Source: Bacteroides sp. GM023
GTDB lineage: Bacteria > Bacteroidota > Bacteroidia > Bacteroidales > Bacteroidaceae
DNA length: 64,000 nt
Assembly (NCBI RefSeq): GCF_014750685.1
Contig: NZ_JAAXGE010000007.1
Location: 372,001-436,000 of the forward strand
Reading direction: 5' to 3'
In this document: piece by piece, positions 44,575-54,257 of the stretch
Layout of the letters: each line of letters begins with the position of its first letter
Numbering within the stretch: position 1 is the stretch's first letter
The notes under the pieces: model-generated
What the model was told of the DNA's origin: nothing
Database searches by the model: none
What the model saw: only the letters and a program-made list of their open reading frames with translations
Position numbers and translations under genes: made by a program

Positions 44575-46077
44575 ATGAAAACAAGAAATAAAATAATACT
44601 ATTGCTGGCGTTCGCATTGATGTCTATAATTACTTCATGTGAAAGTTATTTGGATACCATGCCTGACCAGCGTACGGAATTGAATTCCGTGAGAAAAGTG
44701 AAAGATTTGCTGATGTCTGCTTATCCCACAGCCTCGTCTATACAAATGGAAGAATTTATGTCGGACAACCGCATGGACAATGGCGAGAAATATGGTTTTC
44801 CTTCCAACATACTGATGCAGGCTTACCATTGGGAAGAAATGACTGATATTAATCAGGATACACCAAGATATCTGTGGGATGGATGTTATGGCGCTATTGC
44901 TGCTGCCAATCAGGCTTTACAAGCTATCGAAGAATTGGGTGACCCGGAAGATGCACAACCGTATAAAGGAGAAGCCCTGATATGTCGGGCATACGGACAT
45001 TTCATTCTGGCTAAAATATTCTGTATGGCCTATGGGGATGATGCGGATACTGACTTGGGAATTCCATATATTACAGCTCCCGAAACAACTGTAGGTGTAC
45101 ATTACGAACGTGGTACATTGGCAGAAACTTATGCAATGATTGATAAAGATATTGAAGCAGGATTGCCATTGATAAGTTCCGAAGCCTATGATGTCCCTCA
45201 GTATCATTTCAATCATAATGCTGCCTATGCTTTTGCTGCACAGTTCAATTTGTTTTATAACAAATTTGATAAAGTGATTCGTTATGCTACCGAAGCTATC
45301 GGTGAAGATCCGTCGTCTGTATTGAGAAACATGGCTGGTTATGCACAGTTCCCTAGTTCTATGGAATACACATTAGCATATATTGACAGGGATGAACCTG
45401 CTAATCTGATGCTACAGCAAACCTTATCATGGTGGGGAAACAACTATAAATCAGCTTATCGTTATGGGCATAGTCGTGAGATTTGTGAAAAACAAACTAT
45501 TTGGTCGAAAGGTCCTTATGGAACTTTGAAGGTGTATGAAAAAGTGTTGGGATATGGTGACCAATCTATTTTTGTTCCTAAAATGGATCAGTTTAAAGAA
45601 ATAGCTAATGCCATTACAGGCAGCTATTATGGGCGTCAGGTTGCGTTTGCTTTCACTACAGATAAAACGCTATTGAATCGTGCAGAAGCTTATGTGCTCT
45701 CTGGGCAATATGATAAGGCTGTGGTTGATTTACAGTATTGGTATCGTATCAAAGCAGCTACTAAGATACCGGATAAAGAAGAGTTGAATCTTTTCTATGA
45801 AACAGTAGATCCTACAACTAACGGTAAGCCGCTTGACCCCAAGTTTGCCTTGGAAGCAGGTATGCAGACTAATTTGCTGAAAGCGGTTATTCATGCCCGC
45901 CGTATTGAAACAGTGCATGAAGGGGAAAGATGGCAGGATATTAAGCGTTTTGGCGTTGAGATTTCCCATAATTTGGAGAATGAGTCCCCTATCGTATTGA
46001 AAGCGCATGATCTTCGTAAAGCTGTCCAAATTCCAGCATCGGTTGTAGAGGCTGGCATGCAGAGTAATCCAAGATAG
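44575..46077 (+). CDS. SusD-family lipoprotein of the phase-variable operon
   Basis: A 500-residue surface lipoprotein (SIITSC-ESYLDTMPDQRTEL). Family traits are the SYLD start, GEALICRAYGHFILAKIFCMAYG in the TPR-like part, and ARRIETVHEGERWQDIKRFG near the C-terminus. It follows the SusC body by 15 bases and depends on the invertible promoter. It is shorter than the other two SusD proteins here and belongs to the branch that often accompanies peptidase-type lipoproteins. Confidence 0.94.
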   Translation: MKTRNKIILLLAFALMSIITSCESYLDTMPDQRTELNSVRKVKDLLMSAYPTASSIQMEEFMSDNRMDNGEKYGFPSNILMQAYHWEEMTDINQDTPRYLWDGCYGAIAAANQALQAIEELGDPEDAQPYKGEALICRAYGHFILAKIFCMAYGDDADTDLGIPYITAPETTVGVHYERGTLAETYAMIDKDIEAGLPLISSEAYDVPQYHFNHNAAYAFAAQFNLFYNKFDKVIRYATEAIGEDPSSVLRNMAGYAQFPSSMEYTLAYIDRDEPANLMLQQTLSWWGNNYKSAYRYGHSREICEKQTIWSKGPYGTLKVYEKVLGYGDQSIFVPKMDQFKEIANAITGSYYGRQVAFAFTTDKTLLNRAEAYVLSGQYDKAVVDLQYWYRIKAATKIPDKEELNLFYETVDPTTNGKPLDPKFALEAGMQTNLLKAVIHARRIETVHEGERWQDIKRFGVEISHNLENESPIVLKAHDLRKAVQIPASVVEAGMQSNPR

Positions 46078-46105
46078 TTCAATGTTTGATAAAAAAGAAT
46101 TTATT

Positions 46106-46975
46106 ATGAGAAATTGGTATATATATTTGATTTGTATTCTAATGACTGGCAGCTTCTTTGCTTGCCAAAACGATGATTTGGAAGATCAAAGTATTTTTGA
46201 TGTGTCCGAACAGGAACGGAGCGAGTTTGACCGCTGGCTGCTTGAGAATTATATTAATCCCTATAATATTGATTTTAAGTATCGAATGGAGCATATCGAA
46301 TCAGATTATAGTCATAATCTTGTTCCTGCAGATTTTTGGCTGAGTGTGAAGTTGGCGAAGATAGTGAAACACTGTTGGTTGGAAGCCTATGACGAAGTAG
46401 GTGGAGTAGCCTTTACTCGCACGTGTGCCCCGAAAGTGATTCATGTCATAGGTTCTGCATCATGGGATAAAGGAACGATAACTTTGGGTACTGCTGAAGG
46501 TGGACTAAAGGTTACTCTATATATGGGGAACTGGCTTGACTTGACGAATATCGACCGTATGAATGAGTATTATTTTAAGGTGATGCATCATGAGTTTGCC
46601 CATATTCTTCATCAGAAAAAGAATTATCCGGTAGAATACGACAAGATTAGTGCCGGTAAGTATACGCCTACCGGATGGCAGAATCGAAAATTGCCGGAAG
46701 TCGCTCCTTTGGGTTTTGTTACACCATATGCAGGCAGTAAACCGAGCGAAGACATTGCTGAGGTGACCGCTTGTTACCTGACTTATCCGGCAGAACAGTG
46801 GGATGAAGTCATGGATTTGGCTGGAGAAGAAGGAGGCAAAATTATTGAACAAAAACTTACTACGGTAAAGAAATATATGATAGATGCCTGGCAGGTGGAT
46901 ATTGACCAACTCCGTAAAGTGATTGCTCGACGCACTAATGAGATAAGTGAACTTGATTTAGACCATATTTACTAA
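46106..46975 (+). CDS. Zinc metallohydrolase lipoprotein (HExxH), substrate-import associated
   Basis: A 289-residue lipoprotein starting at 46106 (MRNWYIYLICILMTGSFFAC-QNDD); the frame opens 8 codons earlier. The zinc motif is HHEFAHILHQ, with His162-Glu163-x-x-His166 as ligands and base. A downstream SEDIAEVTACYLTYP may supply the third ligand. It corresponds to the family of HExxH lipoproteins found next to SusC/SusD pairs. It probably cuts a protein or peptide at the surface before uptake. It lies 28 bases after susD and 16 before the DUF4302 gene. Confidence 0.85.
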   Translation: MRNWYIYLICILMTGSFFACQNDDLEDQSIFDVSEQERSEFDRWLLENYINPYNIDFKYRMEHIESDYSHNLVPADFWLSVKLAKIVKHCWLEAYDEVGGVAFTRTCAPKVIHVIGSASWDKGTITLGTAEGGLKVTLYMGNWLDLTNIDRMNEYYFKVMHHEFAHILHQKKNYPVEYDKISAGKYTPTGWQNRKLPEVAPLGFVTPYAGSKPSEDIAEVTACYLTYPAEQWDEVMDLAGEEGGKIIEQKLTTVKKYMIDAWQVDIDQLRKVIARRTNEISELDLDHIY

Positions 46976-46991
46976 AAACAAATGCTGAAGT

Positions 46992-48293
46992 ATGAAAAAA
47001 CTGATTTATATTTTACTGGTGTTTACTATAGTCTGCTCTTCATGTGTGCAAGATGTGGATGATGTATATGATGCACCTGTAGCCCAACGAGTGGAGCAGG
47101 CTGTTCAGGAGTATCAAACTTTGTTGCGGAGTGCTGAATATGGATGGCTGATGGAGTATTATCCTTCTCCCAGCCAAAGTTATGGAGGATATCTGTATGT
47201 GATGAAATTTGTAGAAGGAGACAAGGTTATCGTTTCTACGGATGCTTTTGGGAAACCTCAAGAGACGGCAGAGAGCCTTTATTCCATTAAGAAAGATATG
47301 GGACCTACACTGAATTTTGATTCATATAATGCTTTGTTCAGTTATTTCTCTGATCCGGATATTACAGATGAAGCTGGTGGTTCAGGTAAGGGATATGAAG
47401 GTGATTATGAGTTTCTGCTCCGTTCACATACGGAGAATGAAATAATTCTTCGTGGAAAGAAAACGAAAAATATGATTAGAATGACCCGTCTGACTGGTCC
47501 TGGAGTAGATGTATTAACAAAATCGACCAGTATTTCGCAGAAGATGTTTGCCGTTTATTATACCGTTGAAATAGCTGGGGAACCGCAAACTGTTTTTATG
47601 CAGGAACGTAATTTTACTGTAACGTTGCCTACTGCTGAAGGAATGACTGTTGAGCAGAAGTGGTCATACCTCATTACTGATACGGGGCTTAAACTATATG
47701 CGCCGGTGGAAGTATCGGGCAAGAAAGTTCAGAATTTTGTTTATGATGCAGTTACCCAATCGTATAACTGTATTGATGAAGGGATGGAAAGTCTGAAAAT
47801 TAAACCTGCTGCCTTACCTGAAGGATATATGCATTTCGATGATTTTATCGGTTCCTGGAAAATGACAGATTATGATAATAATACATACAATATTCAAATA
47901 TCGAAGAAGTTTAAGGATGATTCTTTCTATATGAAAGGTCTGAATGCGAATTTCACTGTGATGCTGTATTATAATTATAAGCTGGGAAGAATAGAATGGC
48001 CTTCACAACTATTGCAAACGACTGGTGACGGGACTCGGATTTGGTTTTGTGCATGGGATGCTTTTGCCAGCACCAGCTTGTCGGGTAATACATCTTATAG
48101 GTTGATTGGAGAACCGAAAGCAGATGCTGGGAAAACGACTATTGAATGGACAAAGAATAATGGTACGTGGAGTGGTAAAACAGGATGGAATTCGTTTATA
48201 CTATGGAAATACCCTAAAGAAGGTTCAAGTTCTGAATATAAGGATTGGGGACAATCACGATATAGGGGTGGCTTTACAATGATAAAGGACTAA
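46992..48293 (+). CDS. DUF4302-like lipoprotein
   Basis: A 433-residue lipoprotein (IVCSSC-VQDVDDVYD). The N-terminal QRVEQAVQEYQTLLRSAEYGWLMEYYPS followed by YGGYLYVMKFVEGDKV is the DUF4302 pattern, known from SusC/SusD operons with an HExxH lipoprotein. The rest is beta-rich (FDDFIGSWKMTDYDNNTYNIQIS). Probable role: a surface binding protein for the imported substrate. No catalytic residues were recognised. Confidence 0.8.
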   Translation: MKKLIYILLVFTIVCSSCVQDVDDVYDAPVAQRVEQAVQEYQTLLRSAEYGWLMEYYPSPSQSYGGYLYVMKFVEGDKVIVSTDAFGKPQETAESLYSIKKDMGPTLNFDSYNALFSYFSDPDITDEAGGSGKGYEGDYEFLLRSHTENEIILRGKKTKNMIRMTRLTGPGVDVLTKSTSISQKMFAVYYTVEIAGEPQTVFMQERNFTVTLPTAEGMTVEQKWSYLITDTGLKLYAPVEVSGKKVQNFVYDAVTQSYNCIDEGMESLKIKPAALPEGYMHFDDFIGSWKMTDYDNNTYNIQISKKFKDDSFYMKGLNANFTVMLYYNYKLGRIEWPSQLLQTTGDGTRIWFCAWDAFASTSLSGNTSYRLIGEPKADAGKTTIEWTKNNGTWSGKTGWNSFILWKYPKEGSSSEYKDWGQSRYRGGFTMIKD

Positions 48294-48309
48294 TAATAAG
48301 AGTTGAATT

Positions 48310-49374
48310 ATGAATAAGATTTCAAATATACTGATAGCTGTAGTATTGCTTGTCCTACATGCAGGATGTAGTGATAGTGATGATACCTCATCAGTTAGTG
48401 CCTTAACGGTAGTCAAATCTGATGTTGAATATCCTTCTGAAGGAGGAAGTGGAACCATTCTATTGAAAACGACACAGGCTTTTGAAGCAGTGTCCAATGC
48501 CTCGTGGTGTACAATATCTGTTTCAGAAACGACTATAAATCTGACAGTTTCACCTAATTTGAATGTAGGGGCACGGAATGCGCTAATTGTGATTAGTACA
48601 GGTAATGAGAAATGTCAGGTAAATATTACTCAGATGGGTGATATGGCAGATTGTAATATAGAAGGAGAACATAAATTTTCTTTGTTGGGAGGAACTGTTG
48701 ATTTTGAGGTGAATACACATCGGAATTATACCGTTTCTTCTGAAGGTGGAGATGGTTGGCTCACTTTCACAGATGATAAGGATGGTAAAATTCGAGTGAA
48801 TGTTGCTTCAGGACCTTATAATTTGGCAGAACCAAGAACTGCTACAGTTACTGTAGCTATTGGTAATGTAAAATGGACAGGTGTTTTTGAACAATTACCT
48901 TTGGCTGGTGAATATGTCATCAGATATATTCGGGATAATGGAACTCAGGAGGGAGTATGTAGGCTTGATATAACAAATACTCCTGATACATATGATGTAC
49001 GCTACTTGTCGGGAGTTCCTATTACGAATGCTGGTGGTTTACCCGGAAAAGCCCTTTATACGGATGGAAAACTAGCTTTTCCGATGGGAAGCCAGTTCTT
49101 GGGATATATGAATGTTACGGACTATGGCCAAGTTCCACTGTATATGTATGCGTATTGCAAAAAGGGAAACATAGTTCTCAGTGATGATTTACAATATATC
49201 GCTCCACTAGTACTCAATGCTGAAAATCAGTTAGAACTGACATTTGGTGATAATGGCGTATGGTCGAATGATGGCAGCCTTACTGTGGATGGATTTTATT
49301 ATGCCTGTGTTAAGGACGGTAAGATAGTGAAGAATTGGGGCTCCATGACGGATATAGTGCTGATTCATAAATAA
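48310..49374 (+). CDS. BACON-domain lipoprotein
   Basis: A 354-residue lipoprotein (LVLHAGC-SDSDDTSS). Residues about 30-110 are a BACON domain (VEYPSEGGSGTILLKTTQAF, NASWCTISVSE, LNVGARNALIVIS, VNITQMG). A second BACON-like unit follows (GGTVDFEVNTHRNYTV, DGWLTFTDDKDG, PRTATVTVAIGN). The last 140 residues (EYVIRYIRDNGTQEGVCRLDI ... LTVDGFYYACVKDG) are of unknown fold. BACON domains are thought to bind mucin or glycoprotein targets. It is part of the phase-variable operon, 16 bases after the DUF4302 gene. Confidence 0.8.
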   Translation: MNKISNILIAVVLLVLHAGCSDSDDTSSVSALTVVKSDVEYPSEGGSGTILLKTTQAFEAVSNASWCTISVSETTINLTVSPNLNVGARNALIVISTGNEKCQVNITQMGDMADCNIEGEHKFSLLGGTVDFEVNTHRNYTVSSEGGDGWLTFTDDKDGKIRVNVASGPYNLAEPRTATVTVAIGNVKWTGVFEQLPLAGEYVIRYIRDNGTQEGVCRLDITNTPDTYDVRYLSGVPITNAGGLPGKALYTDGKLAFPMGSQFLGYMNVTDYGQVPLYMYAYCKKGNIVLSDDLQYIAPLVLNAENQLELTFGDNGVWSNDGSLTVDGFYYACVKDGKIVKNWGSMTDIVLIHK

Positions 49375-49474
49375 TTCATGAAAGAATGCATAGGGAGTGG
49401 CTACTTGGTGGCTGCTCTCTATTGATCTTGATAAAACAGTTTTGATGTTGAACTTAAAATTAAGTATTATGATT

Positions 49475-49909
49475 ATGAAACAGACCCTGCTTTTTTCTTT
49501 ATTCATGTTGTTCGGATTAGTTGAAGTGATGGCGCAAACTACTGTTTTGCCACCTGATGAACCAGACTTTCCAGCATGGCCAGTTACTCCTTGTGGTGAT
49601 CAGTACACAGAGTGTGTGAATATTACTGCTTCTATACAGTGGAAAGCTGGTGACATTGGAGAGGCTACTGTAGTTTTACCTTTTAGTTTGGATTATGCGC
49701 AACCTACTTATCTTTCAATTTCTACTAATTTTTCGTATACAGTTGATGGTAAGAATATTGATATTGTCTTTTTCTCATCGGCATTTGACCATAAAGTGGA
49801 ATTAGAGTATGAGGATCAAAATTATAGTTATGGATATGCAGATACTGCTTCAGGGCATTCTTGCTTTGCTTACAAATTAAAATATAAAATATCTATAACT
49901 TTTATTTAA
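49475..49909 (+). CDS. Small secreted protein of the phase-variable operon
   Basis: A 144-residue protein. The ATG at 49475 gives a signal peptide (MKQTLLFSLFMLFGLVEVMAQ); the ATG at 49469 is possible, and the frame opens further upstream without a signal. The mature part is beta-rich with four Cys (TPCGDQYTECVN, SGHSCFAY) and no recognised family. It starts 100 bases after the BACON gene, before the operon's terminator-like hairpin. It may be a small binding or inhibitor protein; nothing decides this. Confidence 0.65.
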   Translation: MKQTLLFSLFMLFGLVEVMAQTTVLPPDEPDFPAWPVTPCGDQYTECVNITASIQWKAGDIGEATVVLPFSLDYAQPTYLSISTNFSYTVDGKNIDIVFFSSAFDHKVELEYEDQNYSYGYADTASGHSCFAYKLKYKISITFI

Positions 49910-49949
49910 TATTGGACTATTTGTTGAATACATCTCTAATAGAATTCCT

Positions 49950-49978
49950 TTAAGCCGCACGGCTTAATTTAGCTTTTG
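49950..49978 (+). terminator. Terminator-like hairpin of the phase-variable operon
   Basis: TTAAGCCG (49950-49957) and CGGCTTAA (49960-49967) form a tight hairpin, followed by TTTAGCTTTT. It lies 41 bases after the last gene of the operon. Confidence 0.5.
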
Positions 49979-50034
49979 TGATTTTGGAGTGGTTACTCAG
50001 CTTCTGATCCCAATAACAAGGTATAGAACTAATA

Positions 50035-50076
50035 AACCGGCTTGCATTGCGATTCATATCGCGTTGCAAGCCGGTT
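50035..50076 (-). terminator. Long hairpin downstream of asd
   Basis: AACCGGCTTGCA (50035-50046) pairs with TGCAAGCCGGTT (50065-50076), with a second stem GCGAT/ATCGC inside. On the minus strand it is followed by TTTATT. It begins about 53 bases after the asd stop and likely ends that transcript. Confidence 0.65.
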
Positions 50077-50128
50077 CATTGATTGGGTTTATCTATAAAT
50101 ACCCGGATAGTATCACCGGGCTGATAGC

Positions 50129-51136
50129 TTAGACATTTTTTACTTTAATCAGATACTCGGCAATCTGAACAGCGTTCAGTGCGGCACCTTTCTTGATTTG
50201 GTCGCCCACAACCCAGAAAGTCAGTCCGTTTTCGTTCGTCAGGTCTTTGCGGATACGACCCACGTATACAGGGTCTTTTCCTGCCAGGAACAATGGCATC
50301 GGATATTCCTTTTCAGCCGGATTGTCCTGAAGAACCAGTCCTTCACCCTTGGCGAATGCTTCACGGGCTTCTTCAATCGAGATAGGGCGTTCTGTTTCCA
50401 GCCAAATACTTTCAGAGTGAGCACGCAATGCAGGAACACGTACGCAAGTAGCACTAACCTTGATGTCGGAGTGCATGATTTTACGTGTTTCATTAAACAT
50501 CTTCATCTCTTCCTTCGTGTAGCCGTTTTCTGTAAATACGTCCACTTGCGGAATCAGGTTGAAAGCCAACTGATACGCAAACTTCTCTACAGTCACAGGT
50601 TCGTTAGCCAATACCTGGCGATATTGTTCGTACAATTCGTCCATAGCAGCAGCACCCGCACCGCTGGCTGCCTGATAGGTAGACACGTGCACGGTTTTTA
50701 TATGAGAAAGCTTTTCGATGGCTTTCAGTGCAACTACCATTTGGATAGTTGTACAGTTCGGGTTGGCAATGACGCCACGAGGACGCTCCAAAGCATCTTC
50801 GGGATTTACTTCGGGCACTACCAAAGGTACATCGGCATCCATACGGAATGCGCTGGAGTTGTCAATCATCACAGCACCATATTTAGTGATGGTTTTCTCG
50901 AACTCCTTGGATGTGCCTGCGCCGGCAGAAGTGAAAGCAATGTCTACCCCTTTAAAGTCATCATTGTGTTGTAAGAGTTTTACCTCGAGCTGTTTACCGC
51001 GGAAAGTATAGGTTGTTCCGGCACTACGTTTAGAACCGAACAAAACTAACTCGTCCATCGGGAAGTTTCTCTCATCGAGCACGCGCAGGAATTCCTGTCC
51101 CACGGCTCCGCTTACGCCAACAATAGCTACTTTCAT
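50129..51136 (-). CDS. asd: Aspartate-semialdehyde dehydrogenase
   Basis: A 335-residue enzyme converting aspartyl phosphate to aspartate semialdehyde with NADPH, the branch point for lysine, diaminopimelate, threonine and methionine. [20 protein letters not shown] is the nucleotide-binding start. The catalytic Cys128 is in IANPNCTT, the family SGAG block is at [15 protein letters not shown], and the catalytic His is in [10 protein letters not shown]. Length is normal. It is a single-gene unit flanked by the phase-variable operon (convergent) and the antiporter (divergent). Confidence 0.97.
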   Translation of the reverse strand: MKVAIVGVSGAVGQEFLRVLDERNFPMDELVLFGSKRSAGTTYTFRGKQLEVKLLQHNDDFKGVDIAFTSAGAGTSKEFEKTITKYGAVMIDNSSAFRMDADVPLVVPEVNPEDALERPRGVIANPNCTTIQMVVALKAIEKLSHIKTVHVSTYQAASGAGAAAMDELYEQYRQVLANEPVTVEKFAYQLAFNLIPQVDVFTENGYTKEEMKMFNETRKIMHSDIKVSATCVRVPALRAHSESIWLETERPISIEEAREAFAKGEGLVLQDNPAEKEYPMPLFLAGKDPVYVGRIRKDLTNENGLTFWVVGDQIKKGAALNAVQIAEYLIKVKNV

Positions 51137-51206
51137 CTTTTTCTTTTGTTAAATTGTGAATAATGTAACTCTCCCCTTATTCTGTCGAATAGGAAAGATT
51201 TGGCTG

Positions 51207-51214
51207 CAAAATTA
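51207..51214 (-). promoter_or_regulatory. Candidate -7 box of asd
   Basis: CAAAATTA on the plus strand is TAATTTTG on the minus strand, a full TAnnTTTG match about 71 bases before the asd start. No clear -33 box was seen. Confidence 0.4.
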
Positions 51215-51363
51215 TAACATTTTGCCATATAATCAGTATTTTGGATGAGAAAAAAGTTATAGAGCCGTGAGTTTTTGGCGATGACTGGCAAAACCGGCAT
51301 TGAAATAACCTAAAACTAACGACTCAAACCCTGTAACTTATTGGTGGTATGCGAACTTTTTTG

Positions 51364-51371
51364 TTCCTTTG
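51364..51371 (+). promoter_or_regulatory. Candidate -7 box of the antiporter operon
   Basis: TTCCTTTG, one mismatch to TAnnTTTG. Transcription from about 51378 would exclude the ATG at 51349 and favour the start at 51397. Confidence 0.35.
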
Positions 51372-51396
51372 CATTGAATTCCTAAAGCTACAGCCT

Positions 51397-53532
51397 ATGA
51401 ACCTGTTTGATTTTAATTTTACCTTACCGATAACCGACCCTACCTGGGTATTCTTCCTGGTATTGATTATTATTCTTTTTGCTCCGATGATTCTCGGACG
51501 TCTGCATATACCTCATATTATTGGCATGATTCTGGCGGGAGTGGTGATTGGCGAACATGGTTTTCATGTGCTCGACCGCGACAGTAGCTTCGAACTTTTC
51601 GGTAAAGTAGGACTATACTATATCATGTTTCTTGCCGGGCTCGAAATGGATATGGAAGATTTCAAGAAGAATCGGACGAAGAGTTTTGTATTCGGCTGGC
51701 TTACCTTTCTGATTCCGATGGGATTGGGAATATGGAGTAGTATGAGTATGTTGGGATATGGTTTTCTCACTGCTGTGCTACTGGCCAGTATGTACGCTTC
51801 CCATACGTTGATTGCTTACCCTATTATCAGCCGTTATGGATTGTCTCGTCTGCGCAGTGTTAATATAACAATCGGCGGTACGGCAGTAACCGTTACCCTT
51901 GCTTTGATTATTCTTGCTGTCATAGGAGGTATGTTCAAGGGGACTGTCGATGGCTGGTTTTGGGGCTTTCTTGTAGCGAAAGTCGCTTTCCTCGGTTTTC
52001 TGATTGTTTTCTTTTTCCCACGTATCGGACGTTGGTTTTTCCGGAAGTATGACGACAGTGTAATGCAATTCGTATTCGTGCTGGCGATGGTTTTCCTTGG
52101 CGGCGGATTGATGGAGTTTGTGGGAATGGAAGGAATCTTGGGAGCTTTCCTTGCCGGATTGGTTCTGAACCGCTTGATTCCCCATGTATCTCCTTTGATG
52201 AACCGGTTGGAATTTGTAGGAAATGCGTTGTTCATACCTTATTTCCTGATTGGTGTCGGAATGATTATTGATGTAAGAAGCCTGTTTACCGGTGGGGAAG
52301 CATTGAAAGTGGCGGTTGTGATGACCGTGGTTGCTACCTTCAGTAAATGGCTGGCTGCATGGATTACGCAAAAGATTTATGGTATGAAACCGAACGAACG
52401 GAGCATGATTTTCGGTTTGAGTAATGCGCAGGCAGCGGCTACGTTGGCAGCGGTATTAATCGGACACGAGATTATCATGGAGAATGGCGAACGATTATTG
52501 AATGACGATGTACTGAACGGTACGGTCGTGATGATTCTTTTTACTTGTGTCATTAGTTCTTTGGTGACGGAACGTGCTGCCCGCCGTTTTGCTTTGGATG
52601 AAACAGTACAGTCGGAAGAAGAGGGAACAAACAAGAATAAGGAACAGATATTGATTCCGGTTGCCAACCCGGATACGATTGAAGACCTTATTAACCTGGC
52701 ACTGGTGATAAAAGATGCCAAACAGAAGAATGCATTAATCGCATTGAATGTTATCAATGATAATAATAGTTCGGAAAAGAAAGAGTTGCAGGGAAAACGT
52801 AATTTGGAAAAAGCGGCGATGATTGCCGCTGCTGCCGATGTACCTGTCACGATGGTGAGTCGTTATGATTTGAATATTGCTTCGGGGATTATTCATACGA
52901 TAAAGGAATATGAAGCTACGGATGTTGTCATCGGTTTGCACCGGAAAGCCAATATCGTGGATTCCTTCTTCGGGCATCTGGCTGAGAGTTTGCTGAAAGG
53001 TACGCACCGTGAAGTGATGATTGCCAAATTCCTGATGCCGGTGAATACCTTGCGGCGAATCAATATAGCCGTTCCGCCGAAGGCCGAATATGAAACCGGT
53101 TTTGCAAAATGGGTGGAACACTTCTGCCGGATGGGAAGTATCCTGGGATGTCGCGTGCATTTCTTTGCAAACGAACGGACTTTGATGCGGCTTCAGCATC
53201 TTGTAAAGAAGAAATATTCAGGAACACCGACCGAGTTTTCTACGTTGGACGAATGGGAAGACCTTCTTCTATTGACAGGGCAAGTGAATTTCGACCATTT
53301 GCTGGTTGTTATTTCCGCCCGTCGGGGGTCTATTTCTTACGATCCTTCTTTCGACCGTCTGCCGGCACAACTCGGAAAGTATTTCTCTAATAATAGTTTG
53401 ATTATTTTGTATCCCGACCAGTTCGGCGAGCCGCAGGAAATTGTTTCTTTCTCTGACCCTCGCGGACATAATGAGTCGCAGCATTATGAAAAGGTTGGTA
53501 AATGGTTCTATAAATGGCTAAAGAAAAATTGA
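51397..53532 (+). CDS. Cation:proton antiporter (CPA2/KefB type) with C-terminal universal-stress-like domain
   Basis: About 711 residues from the ATG at 51397 (an in-frame ATG at 51349 would lie upstream of the likely promoter). Residues to about 410 form 12 or 13 membrane helices, with LHIPHIIGMILAGVVIGEHG, MFLAGLEMDMEDFKKN and MEFVGMEGILGAFLAGLVLN, as in Na+/H+ or K+/H+ exchangers. The rest is cytoplasmic and resembles tandem Usp domains (ILIPVANPDTIEDLINLALVIKD, REVMIAKFLMPVNTLRRINIAV). The stop overlaps the start of the next gene (TGATG). Confidence 0.88.
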   Translation: MNLFDFNFTLPITDPTWVFFLVLIIILFAPMILGRLHIPHIIGMILAGVVIGEHGFHVLDRDSSFELFGKVGLYYIMFLAGLEMDMEDFKKNRTKSFVFGWLTFLIPMGLGIWSSMSMLGYGFLTAVLLASMYASHTLIAYPIISRYGLSRLRSVNITIGGTAVTVTLALIILAVIGGMFKGTVDGWFWGFLVAKVAFLGFLIVFFFPRIGRWFFRKYDDSVMQFVFVLAMVFLGGGLMEFVGMEGILGAFLAGLVLNRLIPHVSPLMNRLEFVGNALFIPYFLIGVGMIIDVRSLFTGGEALKVAVVMTVVATFSKWLAAWITQKIYGMKPNERSMIFGLSNAQAAATLAAVLIGHEIIMENGERLLNDDVLNGTVVMILFTCVISSLVTERAARRFALDETVQSEEEGTNKNKEQILIPVANPDTIEDLINLALVIKDAKQKNALIALNVINDNNSSEKKELQGKRNLEKAAMIAAAADVPVTMVSRYDLNIASGIIHTIKEYEATDVVIGLHRKANIVDSFFGHLAESLLKGTHREVMIAKFLMPVNTLRRINIAVPPKAEYETGFAKWVEHFCRMGSILGCRVHFFANERTLMRLQHLVKKKYSGTPTEFSTLDEWEDLLLLTGQVNFDHLLVVISARRGSISYDPSFDRLPAQLGKYFSNNSLIILYPDQFGEPQEIVSFSDPRGHNESQHYEKVGKWFYKWLKKN

Positions 53533-54248
53533 TGGAAGAAAATAACTGGCAGCAAAGAACAGAGCTCCTTTTGGGAGAGGAAAAGATGAATCGCATCCGT
53601 AATTCCCATGTGTTAGTCGTAGGTTTGGGTGGAGTAGGGGCTTATGCGGCCGAGATGATTTGTCGCGCGGGAATCGGTCGGATGACGATTGTAGATGCCG
53701 ATACGGTACAACCTACCAATATAAACCGCCAGTTGCCTGCCATGCATTCCACATTAGGAAAGACAAAAGCAGAAGTGCTGGCTGCCCGGTATAAAGATAT
53801 AAATCCGAATATTGAGCTGAGGGTTCTTCCTGTCTATCTGAAAGATGAAAATATACCGGAACTGCTGGATGCCGATAAGTATGACTTTGTAGTAGATGCT
53901 ATTGATACAATCAGCCCGAAATGTTATCTGATTTTTGAAGCGATGAAGCGTCGTATCAAGATTGTTTCCAGTATGGGGGCAGGAGCGAAAAGCGATATCA
54001 CACAGGTTCGCTTTGCCGACCTTTGGGATACCTATCATTGCGGACTAAGCAAAGCAGTGCGGAAGCGTTTGCAGAAGATGGGAATGAAACGGAAACTTCC
54101 GGTAGTGTTCAGTACCGAACAGGCTGACCCGAAAGCTGTATTGCTGACCGATGATGAACAGAATAAGAAATCGACTTGTGGAACAGTCAGCTATATGCCG
54201 GCTGTGTTCGGATGCTATTTGGCGGAATATGTCATTAAACGATTATAA
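53532..54248 (+). CDS. tcdA: tRNA threonylcarbamoyladenosine dehydratase (ThiF/E1-like)
   Basis: A 238-residue E1-like enzyme that cyclises t6A37 of tRNA in an ATP-dependent reaction. The start at 53532 is chosen because its ATG overlaps the preceding stop (TGATG), though the frame opens 6 codons earlier. The nucleotide-binding motif is VVGLGGVGAYAAEMICRAGIG, followed by VDADTVQPTNINRQL and DFVVDAIDTISPK. The C-terminal KSTCGTVSYMPAVFG carries a conserved Cys. It is coupled to the antiporter gene and precedes lolD by 9 bases. Confidence 0.9.
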   Translation: MEENNWQQRTELLLGEEKMNRIRNSHVLVVGLGGVGAYAAEMICRAGIGRMTIVDADTVQPTNINRQLPAMHSTLGKTKAEVLAARYKDINPNIELRVLPVYLKDENIPELLDADKYDFVVDAIDTISPKCYLIFEAMKRRIKIVSSMGAGAKSDITQVRFADLWDTYHCGLSKAVRKRLQKMGMKRKLPVVFSTEQADPKAVLLTDDEQNKKSTCGTVSYMPAVFGCYLAEYVIKRL

Positions 54249-54257
54249 AAGGCTATT

